This document shows positions 52,020 to 59,616 of a stretch of 64,000 nt of DNA, piece by piece (position 1 is the first letter of the stretch; every line of letters starts with the position of its first letter). The stretch comes from Campylobacteraceae bacterium (lineage in GTDB: Bacteria > Campylobacterota > Campylobacteria > Campylobacterales > Sulfurospirillaceae): the NCBI GenBank assembly GCA_027050775.1, contig JALUBH010000037.1:94674-158673 (forward strand), given 5' to 3'. The notes below the pieces were generated by a model that worked only from the letters and a program-made list of their open reading frames with translations, did not search any database and was not told where the DNA came from. The translations under genes and the position numbers were made by a program.

Positions 52020-52729
52020 CTATTTATCAACTTTTTGTAGTAGTTTGAATATGAATCCATCTTTTTTGAGCTAAAACTGAACCATGATGTGTCTATGCCT
52101 TTTATCCTTGTGTAAAAAGGTAATTGAGCATTTTTAACTCTTCCGCCTTTTAATCTTTTTACTATTTTAAAATTGTTGCAATCCACAAAAACAGCCTCAT
52201 TATTTAATGCAAAAAATATCAAAGAAGCTACATTTTGCTTGCATATTTTTTGAAAGACTTTTCTGTCTGGGTTTGGCCTATAGTGTTCTGCTAAGTACGC
52301 ACCCGCGACATCAGGATGTATCCATGTTATATTTTTGAAGTGTTTTGTGATTTCGCTATAAATTTTATAGTTTGGAGCTACTATCAAAGCTCTGTCGTAC
52401 ATATAGTTTAAGATGACTTTATCACCAACTTTTGGAGCAATTCCGGGAATCGGAAGAGCAGCCTGTTTCAATGCTTTGTATGTGTGAAATTCCAGCGTGG
52501 CCTTGTCTCCTGATTTATCGATGACATCCACTCTAGCTATGATACTAGATGTATTATTTCCAAATTTGTGGATGACGATGCCGCTAGATCCTACCACTAT
52601 ATCTTTTGAGTTTTTTATAGTGGCTCGATTTCCGCTAATAGATAAAATATTTGTTTTAAAATCCTTATATAGTCCGTTGGCATTTAATGCACAAATTAAA
52701 ATAGAAAAGATAAATATCGCTTTTCTCAA
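52016..52729 (-). CDS. pgbA: PgbA-like (plasminogen-binding protein family) exported protein
   Basis: The 237-residue protein starts with a signal peptide (M-R-K-A-I-F-I-F-S-I-L-I-C-A-L-N-A) and continues with a beta-rich domain typical of the epsilonproteobacterial PgbA/PgbB N-terminal region: I-V-V-G-S-S-G-I-V-I-H near residue 47 and V-G-D-K-V-I-L-N-Y-M-Y-D near residue 102. The plasminogen-binding lysine-rich tail of the Helicobacter proteins is not obvious here, and an environmental bacterium would have another use for it, possibly in the envelope. It lies between glcD and the divergent csd3, as in Helicobacter. Confidence 0.8.
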   Translation of the reverse strand: MRKAIFIFSILICALNANGLYKDFKTNILSISGNRATIKNSKDIVVGSSGIVIHKFGNNTSSIIARVDVIDKSGDKATLEFHTYKALKQAALPIPGIAPKVGDKVILNYMYDRALIVAPNYKIYSEITKHFKNITWIHPDVAGAYLAEHYRPNPDRKVFQKICKQNVASLIFFALNNEAVFVDCNNFKIVKRLKGGRVKNAQLPFYTRIKGIDTSWFSFSSKKMDSYSNYYKKLINR

Positions 52730-52847
52730 TGGAACTCCTTTTGCTTTGTTTTTGAGATTATACTATAAGTGTTTTAAAACAGACCTTACCTTACTTGGAT
52801 ATAAGCACTTCTTAGCTATAATCAGCTTTTTTAAAAAGAGGAATTTG

Positions 52848-54032
52848 ATGAAGAGAATATTAATTTTTATTTTAATACTGCTTTCTTATATGAGTGGTGC
52901 CTATCTTGAGGTGAATAGATGGAAAAGTGGTGAGACTTTTTTAGATTTTCTTAAAAGAAATAAACTGCCATCTAATATATATTATAATTTGGATTCGGGT
53001 GATAAAGAGCTTGCAACTGAGATTATCACCGGTATAAGATATCAAATGCTAAAAGATAAAAATGGAAGTATAGAGCAGGTTTTGATACCCGTAGGAGAAG
53101 AACTACAACTTCATATCAAAAAAGTCGATGGCAATTATACACTTACTACAACACCTATCGTTTACGAAGAAAAAGAGGAAGAGCTAAGTATTCCTATAAT
53201 CAAGTCGCCATACCAAGACATCATAAATGCAACAAAAAACTATCTTTTGGCTTATCAGTTTGTCCAATCTTATAAAAAGAGTGTTAATTTCAAAAGGATA
53301 AGAAAAGGGGACAGGCTAGTTATATTTTATAAGCAAAAAACTAGACTTGGTAAGCAGTTTGGCTCACCCGTGATAGAAGCTTCTATGATTGAAGTACATG
53401 GTAAAAAACATTATGTATTTTTGTTTAATAAGGGTAGATATTATAATGCAAAAGGGGAAGAAGTAGAGGGATTTTTTCTAGCACTTCCTGTAAAATATAC
53501 TAGAATATCTGATCGCTTTACATATAAAAGATGGCATCCGATTTTGCATATATATAGGGCTCATTTAGGTATCGATTATGCTGCTCCTATAGGAACTCCT
53601 GTGAAGGCTGCGAGGGCAGGAAAAATTATTTTTGCAGGTAGAAAAGGTGGCTATGGAAATGCGATTGTTATAAAACATGAGGGCTTATATAAAACTCTAT
53701 ATGGACACTTAAGAAATTTTAGAAGAGGAATAAAACGGGGAAAATATGTAAAACAAGGTCAAGTTATAGGATATGTAGGTAGCACAGGGCTTAGTACAGG
53801 TCCACATCTTCATTTTGGGCTATACAGGGGGTCTAAGGCTATAAATCCTGCAAATTCAGTGCATTTAACAAAGAGTATTTTAAGAGGCAAGAAGAGAAAA
53901 GAGTTTTTGAAACTAACAAGTAAATATAAAAAAGAGATGGAAATTGCACTAAAAAATAATGTAAAACCTAAAATAGAACAGGACTTTAGGTATGTTATGA
54001 ATTTAAAATCTAAAAATAATCCTATGGAGTAG
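52848..54032 (+). CDS. csd3: M23 metallopeptidase, Csd3-like peptidoglycan hydrolase
   Basis: From ATG 52848, behind AAAGAGGAATTTG, the 394-residue protein has a signal anchor, an N-terminal inhibitory-type region (F-L-D-F-L-K-R-N-K-L-P near residue 30), and a LytM domain with the zinc ligands His239 and Asp243 (H-L-G-I-D) and H-L-H (His320, His322). The layout equals Helicobacter Csd3/HdpA, a DD-endo/carboxypeptidase that trims peptidoglycan crosslinks and influences helical cell shape. The frame extends about 350 bases upstream over the divergent pgbA gene; that longer start is rejected. mgtE starts two bases after its stop. Confidence 0.9.
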   Translation: MKRILIFILILLSYMSGAYLEVNRWKSGETFLDFLKRNKLPSNIYYNLDSGDKELATEIITGIRYQMLKDKNGSIEQVLIPVGEELQLHIKKVDGNYTLTTTPIVYEEKEEELSIPIIKSPYQDIINATKNYLLAYQFVQSYKKSVNFKRIRKGDRLVIFYKQKTRLGKQFGSPVIEASMIEVHGKKHYVFLFNKGRYYNAKGEEVEGFFLALPVKYTRISDRFTYKRWHPILHIYRAHLGIDYAAPIGTPVKAARAGKIIFAGRKGGYGNAIVIKHEGLYKTLYGHLRNFRRGIKRGKYVKQGQVIGYVGSTGLSTGPHLHFGLYRGSKAINPANSVHLTKSILRGKKRKEFLKLTSKYKKEMEIALKNNVKPKIEQDFRYVMNLKSKNNPME

Positions 54033-54034
54033 AG

Positions 54035-55402
54035 ATGTCGTTTGCCAAAGATGTACAAGAGAGTATAGATTTTATAGAAGAGTATATCTCCCAAACATCA
54101 AATATTGAGACATCGGCATCAGAGATAGCTAAAAAGCTAAAGATAATCAGACAAGAAAATGAAGATAAGTTTTTAGAGTTATTAAAAAAACTACCAAATG
54201 AGATTTTTGGAGAAGTTGTACTCGAATTACCTGATTATTATATCAAAGATATAGTGCAAAATGTTTCAGGAGAGCAATTAAAAGAGGCTATAGAAGAGCT
54301 TGAAAGCGATGATGCCACCGACCTCATACAAGATATTGAAGATGTTGATAGTGCTAAGGCTGAAGAGATTTTAGAGACACTTGATGTTGAGGATCAAGAA
54401 GAGATAAAGAGGCTCAAGCGCTACAATGAGGCACAAGCCGGCGCATATATGCAAACAGAAGTTTTTAAGGCCTTTTATAATGAAAAGATTCAAGATGCAT
54501 TAGCAAGGCTCAAAGAGGATAAATTAAAAGGTGAATTGGAAAATATCCACCATCTTTTTATAGTTGATTCCCTTGGAAGGCTTATGTTTTCTATTGGCCT
54601 GGAAGATTTGATACTTTTTGATTTTAGTAAAACATTTAAAGATGAGATAAAAAATACAGAAGACGAGTTTCAGTCCAAATATGTAAAAGATGATGAAAAG
54701 ATAGAAGATGTAGTTCATATTTTTGAAGATTATGATCTCTCGGCACTACCTGTTGTTGATTATAACAGTAAACTCATAGGTAGGATTACTGCCGATGATG
54801 TTCATGATATCATTCAAGAGAGTGCAACTGAGCAGATTTACGGTTTGGCAGGAGTTGATGAAGAAGCAGAACATGATGAAAGCATAAAAGAGGCAGGGAA
54901 ATCTCGTGCTTCTTGGCTTTTTGTCAATCTCATCACTGCTCTTTTGGCTTCACTCGTGATCGGTTTGTTTGACCATACTATCCAATCTTATGTTGCTTTG
55001 GCTGTTCTTATGCCTATAGTTGCATCTATGGGAGGCAATGCAGGAACGCAGACTCTAACTATCATGGTTCGTCAACTTGCTCTTGGTGAAGTTGATTTTA
55101 AAAATGCAAAAGATGCTATCAAGAAAGAGCTTATTTTGTCACTTTCAAACGGATTGATATTTGGTGTCTTGATGGGTTTGATTGCCTTCTTGTGGTTTGG
55201 AGATATAAAACTTGGTTTAGTGATTGCATCATCTATGCTTATAAATCTACTTAGTGCAGGTTTGACAGGCGCTATAGTGCCACTTACTCTTAAAAAACTA
55301 GGGATTGATCCTGCTGTTGGAAGTACGGTTTTGCTTACAACTGTTACGGATGTTGTAGGATTTTTTAGCTTTTTAGGCCTTGCTACTTTAGTATTGCTCT
55401 GA
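54035..55402 (+). CDS. mgtE: MgtE-family magnesium transporter
   Basis: The 455-residue protein shows the N domain with repeated E-E-L-E-S-D-D-A-T-D-L motifs, two CBS domains (about residues 135-265), a connecting helix and five membrane helices with the selectivity signature M-P-I-V-A-S-M-G-G-N-A-G-T-Q near residue 330. Mg2+ bound at the acidic N/CBS interface closes the channel. The gene is complete; its end overlaps the convergent GntR gene by 15 bases. Confidence 0.96.
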   Translation: MSFAKDVQESIDFIEEYISQTSNIETSASEIAKKLKIIRQENEDKFLELLKKLPNEIFGEVVLELPDYYIKDIVQNVSGEQLKEAIEELESDDATDLIQDIEDVDSAKAEEILETLDVEDQEEIKRLKRYNEAQAGAYMQTEVFKAFYNEKIQDALARLKEDKLKGELENIHHLFIVDSLGRLMFSIGLEDLILFDFSKTFKDEIKNTEDEFQSKYVKDDEKIEDVVHIFEDYDLSALPVVDYNSKLIGRITADDVHDIIQESATEQIYGLAGVDEEAEHDESIKEAGKSRASWLFVNLITALLASLVIGLFDHTIQSYVALAVLMPIVASMGGNAGTQTLTIMVRQLALGEVDFKNAKDAIKKELILSLSNGLIFGVLMGLIAFLWFGDIKLGLVIASSMLINLLSAGLTGAIVPLTLKKLGIDPAVGSTVLLTTVTDVVGFFSFLGLATLVLL

Positions 55403-56122
55403 TTGCTTTTCTCTTGAGAGCATAATTTTGTGTTTATACATATCTGCTTTTATGACGATATCTGAAAACTCTATGGGTTCCATTTTCTTATTATATGAGA
55501 GTCTGTGCAGGGATAGAAGAGGAGAGTCTTCTTTGATCTCTAGCCTTTTTGCCTCTTGTTTTGTCGCAGCTCTTGCCTCTACAGTCTCGACAGCCTTGAA
55601 AAACTCTATGCCATATTCCTCTTTTAAAAAAGTGTATAGAGACTGGATTTTGAACTTTTCTTGTATGAGCGGAACATTTTTAATATCCAAATAATTTATC
55701 ATAAGAGCAAAGGGTACACCGTCTAGGACCCTAAATCTTCTTATACAAAGAAGAGTATCACATCTTAAAAGATTTTTGACATAATGTTCTGTGTTTATAA
55801 GCTCATACTCAATAGTTTTTGTTTGAAGAGAGTGGTTTTGCTTGGAAAATCTTTGAGTAAAAGAGCCGATAGAGCTTGCATCATACAGGATTTTTTTCTC
55901 CTTTACAAAGGTACCTTTTCCTTGTTTTTTGATGATGACACCCTCTCTGTCCAATTCATCCATTGCTTTTCTTACTGTAATTCTGCTCACATTATATATT
56001 TGGATTAGTTTACTTTCAGGGGGTAATAGGTCATTTGGTTTATAATTAGTCTCGATGTCTTTTAATAGTTTATGTTTTAGTTGCACATATAGTGGTATTC
56101 CGTTATTTTCAAACAAAAACAT
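55388..56122 (-). CDS. GntR/HutC-family transcriptional regulator
   Basis: The 244-residue protein has an N-terminal winged helix (I-P-L-Y-V-Q-L-K near residue 9, L-P-P-E-S-K-L near 34, V-S-R-I-T-V-R-K-A-M-D-E-L near 47, G-K-G-T-F-V near 69) and a C-terminal UTRA ligand-binding domain (L-L-S-L-H-R-L-S-Y near 203). HutC-type regulators respond to small metabolites, often sugars or phosphosugars. It is divergent from the GAPOR gene and separated from it by an intergenic region with a large inverted repeat, so it probably controls GAPOR and itself. The ligand is unknown. Confidence 0.92.
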   Translation of the reverse strand: MFLFENNGIPLYVQLKHKLLKDIETNYKPNDLLPPESKLIQIYNVSRITVRKAMDELDREGVIIKKQGKGTFVKEKKILYDASSIGSFTQRFSKQNHSLQTKTIEYELINTEHYVKNLLRCDTLLCIRRFRVLDGVPFALMINYLDIKNVPLIQEKFKIQSLYTFLKEEYGIEFFKAVETVEARAATKQEAKRLEIKEDSPLLSLHRLSYNKKMEPIEFSDIVIKADMYKHKIMLSREKQSEQY

Positions 56123-56226
56123 ACCCTCTCTTGAAGTTTATCCTTAATCATACATTATAAGAATTTAAATAGCGCTTATAATGCGAATAAGTATTGCAAT
56201 CTGATACATGATTATGACAAATACAT

Positions 56227-56281
56227 TATAACATTATAATAATTCAGTTGTCGTTAATGATAAAATTATTATAATGTTATA
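56227..56281. promoter_or_regulatory. Large AT-rich inverted repeat, candidate GntR operator
   Basis: Two 18-base perfect arms (56227-56244 and 56264-56281) built from ATTATAAT and ATGTTATA are separated by 19 bases. Further ATTATAA/TTATAAT words occur at about 56155 and 56176, closer to the regulator gene. The position between divergent genes and the repetition fit an operator for the GntR protein. The words also resemble -10 hexamers, so promoter and operator probably overlap. Confidence 0.6.
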
Positions 56282-56327
56282 TAATTAGAGCTAGATTGAA
56301 GCATAAATTTTATAAAATTACAATTAT

Positions 56328-56404
56328 TTTCTAGCCCTAAGGCTAAGCTTTAGTAGAGCGTGAATTGACGGGGAATTCACTTCCGCGTCAAGATGACAGT
56401 AAAA
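56328..56404. repeat. Direct repeat before GAPOR, unit 1
   Basis: A 77-base unit (CTAGCC, AAGCTTTAGTAGAGCGTGAATTG, GGGGAATTCACTTCCGCGTCAAGATGACAGT, split here by small gaps) is repeated immediately downstream with few substitutions. Part of it, CGGAAGTGAATTCC on the other strand, is also found between pgi and glgP. Confidence 0.85.
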
Positions 56405-56482
56405 TTTCTAGCCTTTAGGTTAAGCTTTAGTAGAGCGTGAATTGATGGGGAATTCACTTCCGCGTCAAGATGACAGTAAAAT
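56405..56482. repeat. Direct repeat before GAPOR, unit 2
   Basis: This second unit ends at AAAAT directly before the ribosome-binding site of the GAPOR gene, so the transcript leader contains both units if transcription starts in the GntR operator region. Confidence 0.85.
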
Positions 56483-56498
56483 AAAAAAGGAAGACAAT

Positions 56499-58373
56499 AT
56501 GAGAACTAACCAAAAAGTACTTTTTGTAGATGCAGCAACATCATTTTATAGAGTGAATCGTTATGAATTGGGTGAATTTTTTGGACCGGTTGACTTGGGC
56601 CTCCATCTAGCAGGAAAATTTAAAAGTTTAAATATAGGCACAGGAGTTTTGGCAGGTTCTATTTTTCCAGGTTCAAATCGTTTGGTTTTTACAGGTTTTT
56701 CTCCAGCTTGGGGTGGATTTTATATCTCATCTATGGGTGGTGCCGGACTTGTTTTTAATAATTTAGGTATAAATATGCTCTCTATCACAGGAAAGGCGCC
56801 GACACCATCCATGTTGTGCCTAAATAGAAAAGAGGGTGGTGAGATTGAAGTACAGATTCATCCAGTAGATATAGAAAAAGTATGGAATGAGGGTAGAGGT
56901 GGAGTTTACTCATTAATGGAATATGCTTTAGAAAATTTTGGACATAGATATGGCACACATCCTCGTATCCTTGCTACTGGACCAGCTTCTGCGCATACAG
57001 ATTTTGGCTCTATTTGTTCAGCTCCAATCAAGAAAGACGGGGTTACCTTTGTGGATACTTGGGCAGGAAGAGGTGGTTTTGGAACTAAAATGTTTCAAGA
57101 GCACGGAATCGTCGGAATCATATATGGTGGGACATTTTTAGAGGATGATTTTAGAGATAGAAAAGTGGCCGATGAATGGTTTTATGATAAATACAATATG
57201 AAACTTTCAACAAAAGATATGGAGGCAACTACAAAATATCGTTTTGATGGTAATTTTGAAACAGGTGGAACATTTGGAGTAAATTACGCAAGCCTTGCTG
57301 GAAGTATGTTCTCTTTCAATTATAAAAGTATATATATGAGTGAAGAGGAGAGAGTTGATATCCATGATAAATTTGTAATCAACCACTACCTGAAACAGTT
57401 TAATGAAGAGACAATTGCAACAAAAAGTTCAAAAAACTGTGGCGAACCATGTTCGGCAGTTTGTAAAAAGATGAATGGTAAATATAAAAAAGACTATGAG
57501 CCGTATCAAACTATGGGACCACTTTCTGGTATATTTGACCAAAGAGCAGCTGAGAAACTAAATCATCATGCTGACATGTATGGTTTTGATGCCATATCTG
57601 TAGGTGGAACTATCTCTTGGCTTATGGAGTGTTTAGCGGATGGTTCTTTAACCCCAGAAGAGTTGGGTGTCAAAGATATACCGCACTTCAATCCAAAAGA
57701 GTTTGATGTAGTGGAGTCCTCGATGCACAATGCAAATATAGGTGTAGCGCTTCTTGATTCCATCATACAAAAAAGAGGAATCTTGGATTTGAGTGATGGT
57801 GCTAGAAAATTTGCTCAAGATGTTTCAAGAGTAAAAGGAAAAAAAGTTTTAGACTCTTTTGTATATACGGCATATGCAAGAAAGGGTTGGATGGTTCCAA
57901 ATCAGTATTGGACGCCGGGAGCTCTATCCCCTATGCCTATTATGGGCAAGTATTATATGTATTATGGTCCTGATTTTGTTCCGCCAAGAGAGCTTGGAAG
58001 AATGTGTGCAGAAAGATTGAGTGGTGAATTAGTGCTTGATAATATCGGAATTTGTAGATTTCATAGAAAATGGGCAGAAGAGATGATGCCCGAAGTCATG
58101 GGATCACTCTATGGTTTAAAAGATCAGTATTTAGCTAGCATAAATAATACTGCAAAGTGGATAGGCGGCCGTAATTCGTCTATATTTTGGGAGTCAAGCA
58201 GAAGTGCAGATGTGGTTTATGAATTTTTGAAAAGAAAACACACGATTGATGGCAATAACGACAGCGAATTGATAAAGTGGCTCAATATGTTCAATAAAGA
58301 TAAAAAAGAGGCATCTTTAAGTTTTTGGTATGAGACACATAAAGGCATACAAGAGACTTTAAAAGAATTTTAG
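56499..58373 (+). CDS. gor: Tungsten-type aldehyde ferredoxin oxidoreductase, GAPOR-like
   Basis: The 624-residue protein belongs to the aldehyde ferredoxin oxidoreductase family and is most like glyceraldehyde-3-phosphate ferredoxin oxidoreductase of Pyrococcus: A-G-S-I-F-P-G-S-N-R-L-V-F, S-S-M-G-G-A-G near residue 77, N-F-E-T-G-G-T-F-G near 260, then C-G-E-P-C-S-A-V-C (Cys314, 318, 322) and a fourth cluster ligand Cys519 in I-C-R-F-H-R. These residues bind the 4Fe-4S cluster next to the tungstopterin. It would oxidise glyceraldehyde-3-phosphate to 3-phosphoglycerate and reduce ferredoxin. ATG 56499 follows AAGGAAG and is preferred over an ATG inside the upstream repeat. Confidence 0.88.
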   Translation: MRTNQKVLFVDAATSFYRVNRYELGEFFGPVDLGLHLAGKFKSLNIGTGVLAGSIFPGSNRLVFTGFSPAWGGFYISSMGGAGLVFNNLGINMLSITGKAPTPSMLCLNRKEGGEIEVQIHPVDIEKVWNEGRGGVYSLMEYALENFGHRYGTHPRILATGPASAHTDFGSICSAPIKKDGVTFVDTWAGRGGFGTKMFQEHGIVGIIYGGTFLEDDFRDRKVADEWFYDKYNMKLSTKDMEATTKYRFDGNFETGGTFGVNYASLAGSMFSFNYKSIYMSEEERVDIHDKFVINHYLKQFNEETIATKSSKNCGEPCSAVCKKMNGKYKKDYEPYQTMGPLSGIFDQRAAEKLNHHADMYGFDAISVGGTISWLMECLADGSLTPEELGVKDIPHFNPKEFDVVESSMHNANIGVALLDSIIQKRGILDLSDGARKFAQDVSRVKGKKVLDSFVYTAYARKGWMVPNQYWTPGALSPMPIMGKYYMYYGPDFVPPRELGRMCAERLSGELVLDNIGICRFHRKWAEEMMPEVMGSLYGLKDQYLASINNTAKWIGGRNSSIFWESSRSADVVYEFLKRKHTIDGNNDSELIKWLNMFNKDKKEASLSFWYETHKGIQETLKEF

Positions 58374-58376
58374 TGT

Positions 58377-58401
58377 ATTAGAGAGGATACTCCTCTCTAA
58401 T
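58377..58401. terminator. Shared hairpin between convergent GAPOR and aguB
   Basis: ATTAGAGAGGA and its complement (58377-58387 and 58391-58401) form an 11-base perfect stem with a three-base loop that ends both convergent genes. No long T-tract follows, so it may act as a bidirectional terminator or as a barrier. Confidence 0.55.
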
Positions 58402-59269
58402 CTATGAATATTTTATCTAAATCTTTATAACTTTCTACTCTTCTGTCCCTAAAAAATGGCCAGACTTCTCTATCTTTTTCACTCTTTTTTAAGTCTATAT
58501 CACAAATCAGAAGCTCTTCTTTTTTATCATTTGTTTTTGCTATAAATTCACCTTGTGAGCCTACTGCAAAGGAGTTTCCCCAGAATCGTATGCCGTCTAT
58601 TTGATGTGATTTATCTTGCTCTTTTCCTACTCTATTTACTGCTATTAACGGGAGATTGTTAGCGATAGCATGACCTCTTTGTACTGTTGTCCAAGCCTCT
58701 AGTTGTCTCTGTTTTTCATCTTTGCTATCTTCGTCAAACCAGCCGATGGCAGTTGGATATATGAGTATTTGAGCACCCCTTAGTGCCATGAGTCTTGCAG
58801 CTTCTGGAAACCATTGATCCCAACAAATCAAAACTCCTAATTTGCCCAAGCTTGTCTGTATCGGTTTAAATCCTAAATCCCCTGGAGTGAAATAAAATTT
58901 TTCATAAAATCCCGGATCATCGGGTATATGCATTTTTCTGTACTTTCCAGCCAAGCTTCCATCTTTTTCAAAAACAAAAGCAGTGTTGTGATATATACCG
59001 GGGGCTCTTTTTTCAAATAAAGATGTTATCAAAACTATACTATTTTTTTTAGCAACTTCAGACCAAAATTTCAGATCATTTTGCCAATTTTTAGCTAATT
59101 CAAAATTTCCAATATCTTCATTTATGCAAAAATATCTGTTTTGATGTAACTCTTGCAGTACGACTAACTCAGCCCTGTTTTTGACTGCTTTCTCGATTAA
59201 TTCAAGAGTTCTTTGTATCGTTTCTTCCTCATTAGGATATGATTTTTGTTGTATAAGTGCAGTTTTCAT
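58397..59269 (-). CDS. aguB: N-carbamoylputrescine amidase
   Basis: This 290-residue nitrilase-superfamily enzyme hydrolyses N-carbamoylputrescine to putrescine. The Glu-Lys-Cys triad is represented by V-V-L-Q-E-L-H, K-Y-R-K-M-H-I-P-D-D-P and C-W-D-Q-W-F-P-E-A, and the A-I-G-W segment after Y-P-T is typical of AguB. Its pathway partner aguA lies at the right end of the window, separated by the feo genes and a CDF transporter. The start ATG is 33 bases from a Fur box, so iron might affect it. Confidence 0.93.
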   Translation of the reverse strand: MKTALIQQKSYPNEEETIQRTLELIEKAVKNRAELVVLQELHQNRYFCINEDIGNFELAKNWQNDLKFWSEVAKKNSIVLITSLFEKRAPGIYHNTAFVFEKDGSLAGKYRKMHIPDDPGFYEKFYFTPGDLGFKPIQTSLGKLGVLICWDQWFPEAARLMALRGAQILIYPTAIGWFDEDSKDEKQRQLEAWTTVQRGHAIANNLPLIAVNRVGKEQDKSHQIDGIRFWGNSFAVGSQGEFIAKTNDKKEELLICDIDLKKSEKDREVWPFFRDRRVESYKDLDKIFID

Positions 59270-59301
59270 AATGCAATTATACCATAAATTACCATATTAA
59301 G

Positions 59302-59318
59302 TTGATAATGATTATCAA
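59302..59318. promoter_or_regulatory. Fur box between aguB and feoA
   Basis: TTGATAATGATTATCAA is a near-perfect inverted repeat matching the core of the Fur consensus (GATAATGATTATC). It lies 65 bases before the feoA start, where it would repress the feo genes when iron is sufficient. Confidence 0.85.
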
Positions 59319-59382
59319 TCTAAGAACATTTTAATTTTAATTTTGCTATTATTCTGTTTTATAAGATATATAAGGATCTACA

Positions 59383-59616
59383 GTGAAAAGAATTTCCGAT
59401 TTAGAGATTGATGAAGAAGCGGTGGTAGTCAAAATCTATGCAAAAGAGCCAATAAAAGGGAGACTTTTGTCTATGGGCATAGTAAAGGGTGCAAAAGTCA
59501 AAATCATAGCCCACACTCTAGCAAGGCAAACTTGGGATATATTGAGCAATAACACAAAAGTAGCACTTAGAGAAGAAGAGGCTAGTAGTATAGAGGTGAA
59601 GAGTATTTATGAATGA
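59383..59616 (+). CDS. feoA: FeoA ferrous-iron transport accessory protein
   Basis: The 77-residue SH3-like protein shows the FeoA pattern: E-A-V-V-V-K-I-Y, R-L-L-S-M-G-I-V-K-G-A-K-V and A-L-R-E-E-E-A-S-S-I-E-V. It supports FeoB in Fe(II) uptake. The start is GTG at 59383, five bases after AAGGAT. It overlaps feoB by eight bases and follows a Fur box. Confidence 0.93.
   Translation: MKRISDLEIDEEAVVVKIYAKEPIKGRLLSMGIVKGAKVKIIAHTLARQTWDILSNNTKVALREEEASSIEVKSIYE

Noticed and set aside
52497-52847. N-terminal extension of the csd3 frame
   Set aside because: It runs antisense through pgbA; the signal anchor and ribosome-binding site place the start at 52848.
56328-56482. CRISPR-like array or riboswitch
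   Set aside because: The two 77-base units are contiguous without spacers, and no known riboswitch core is recognised.
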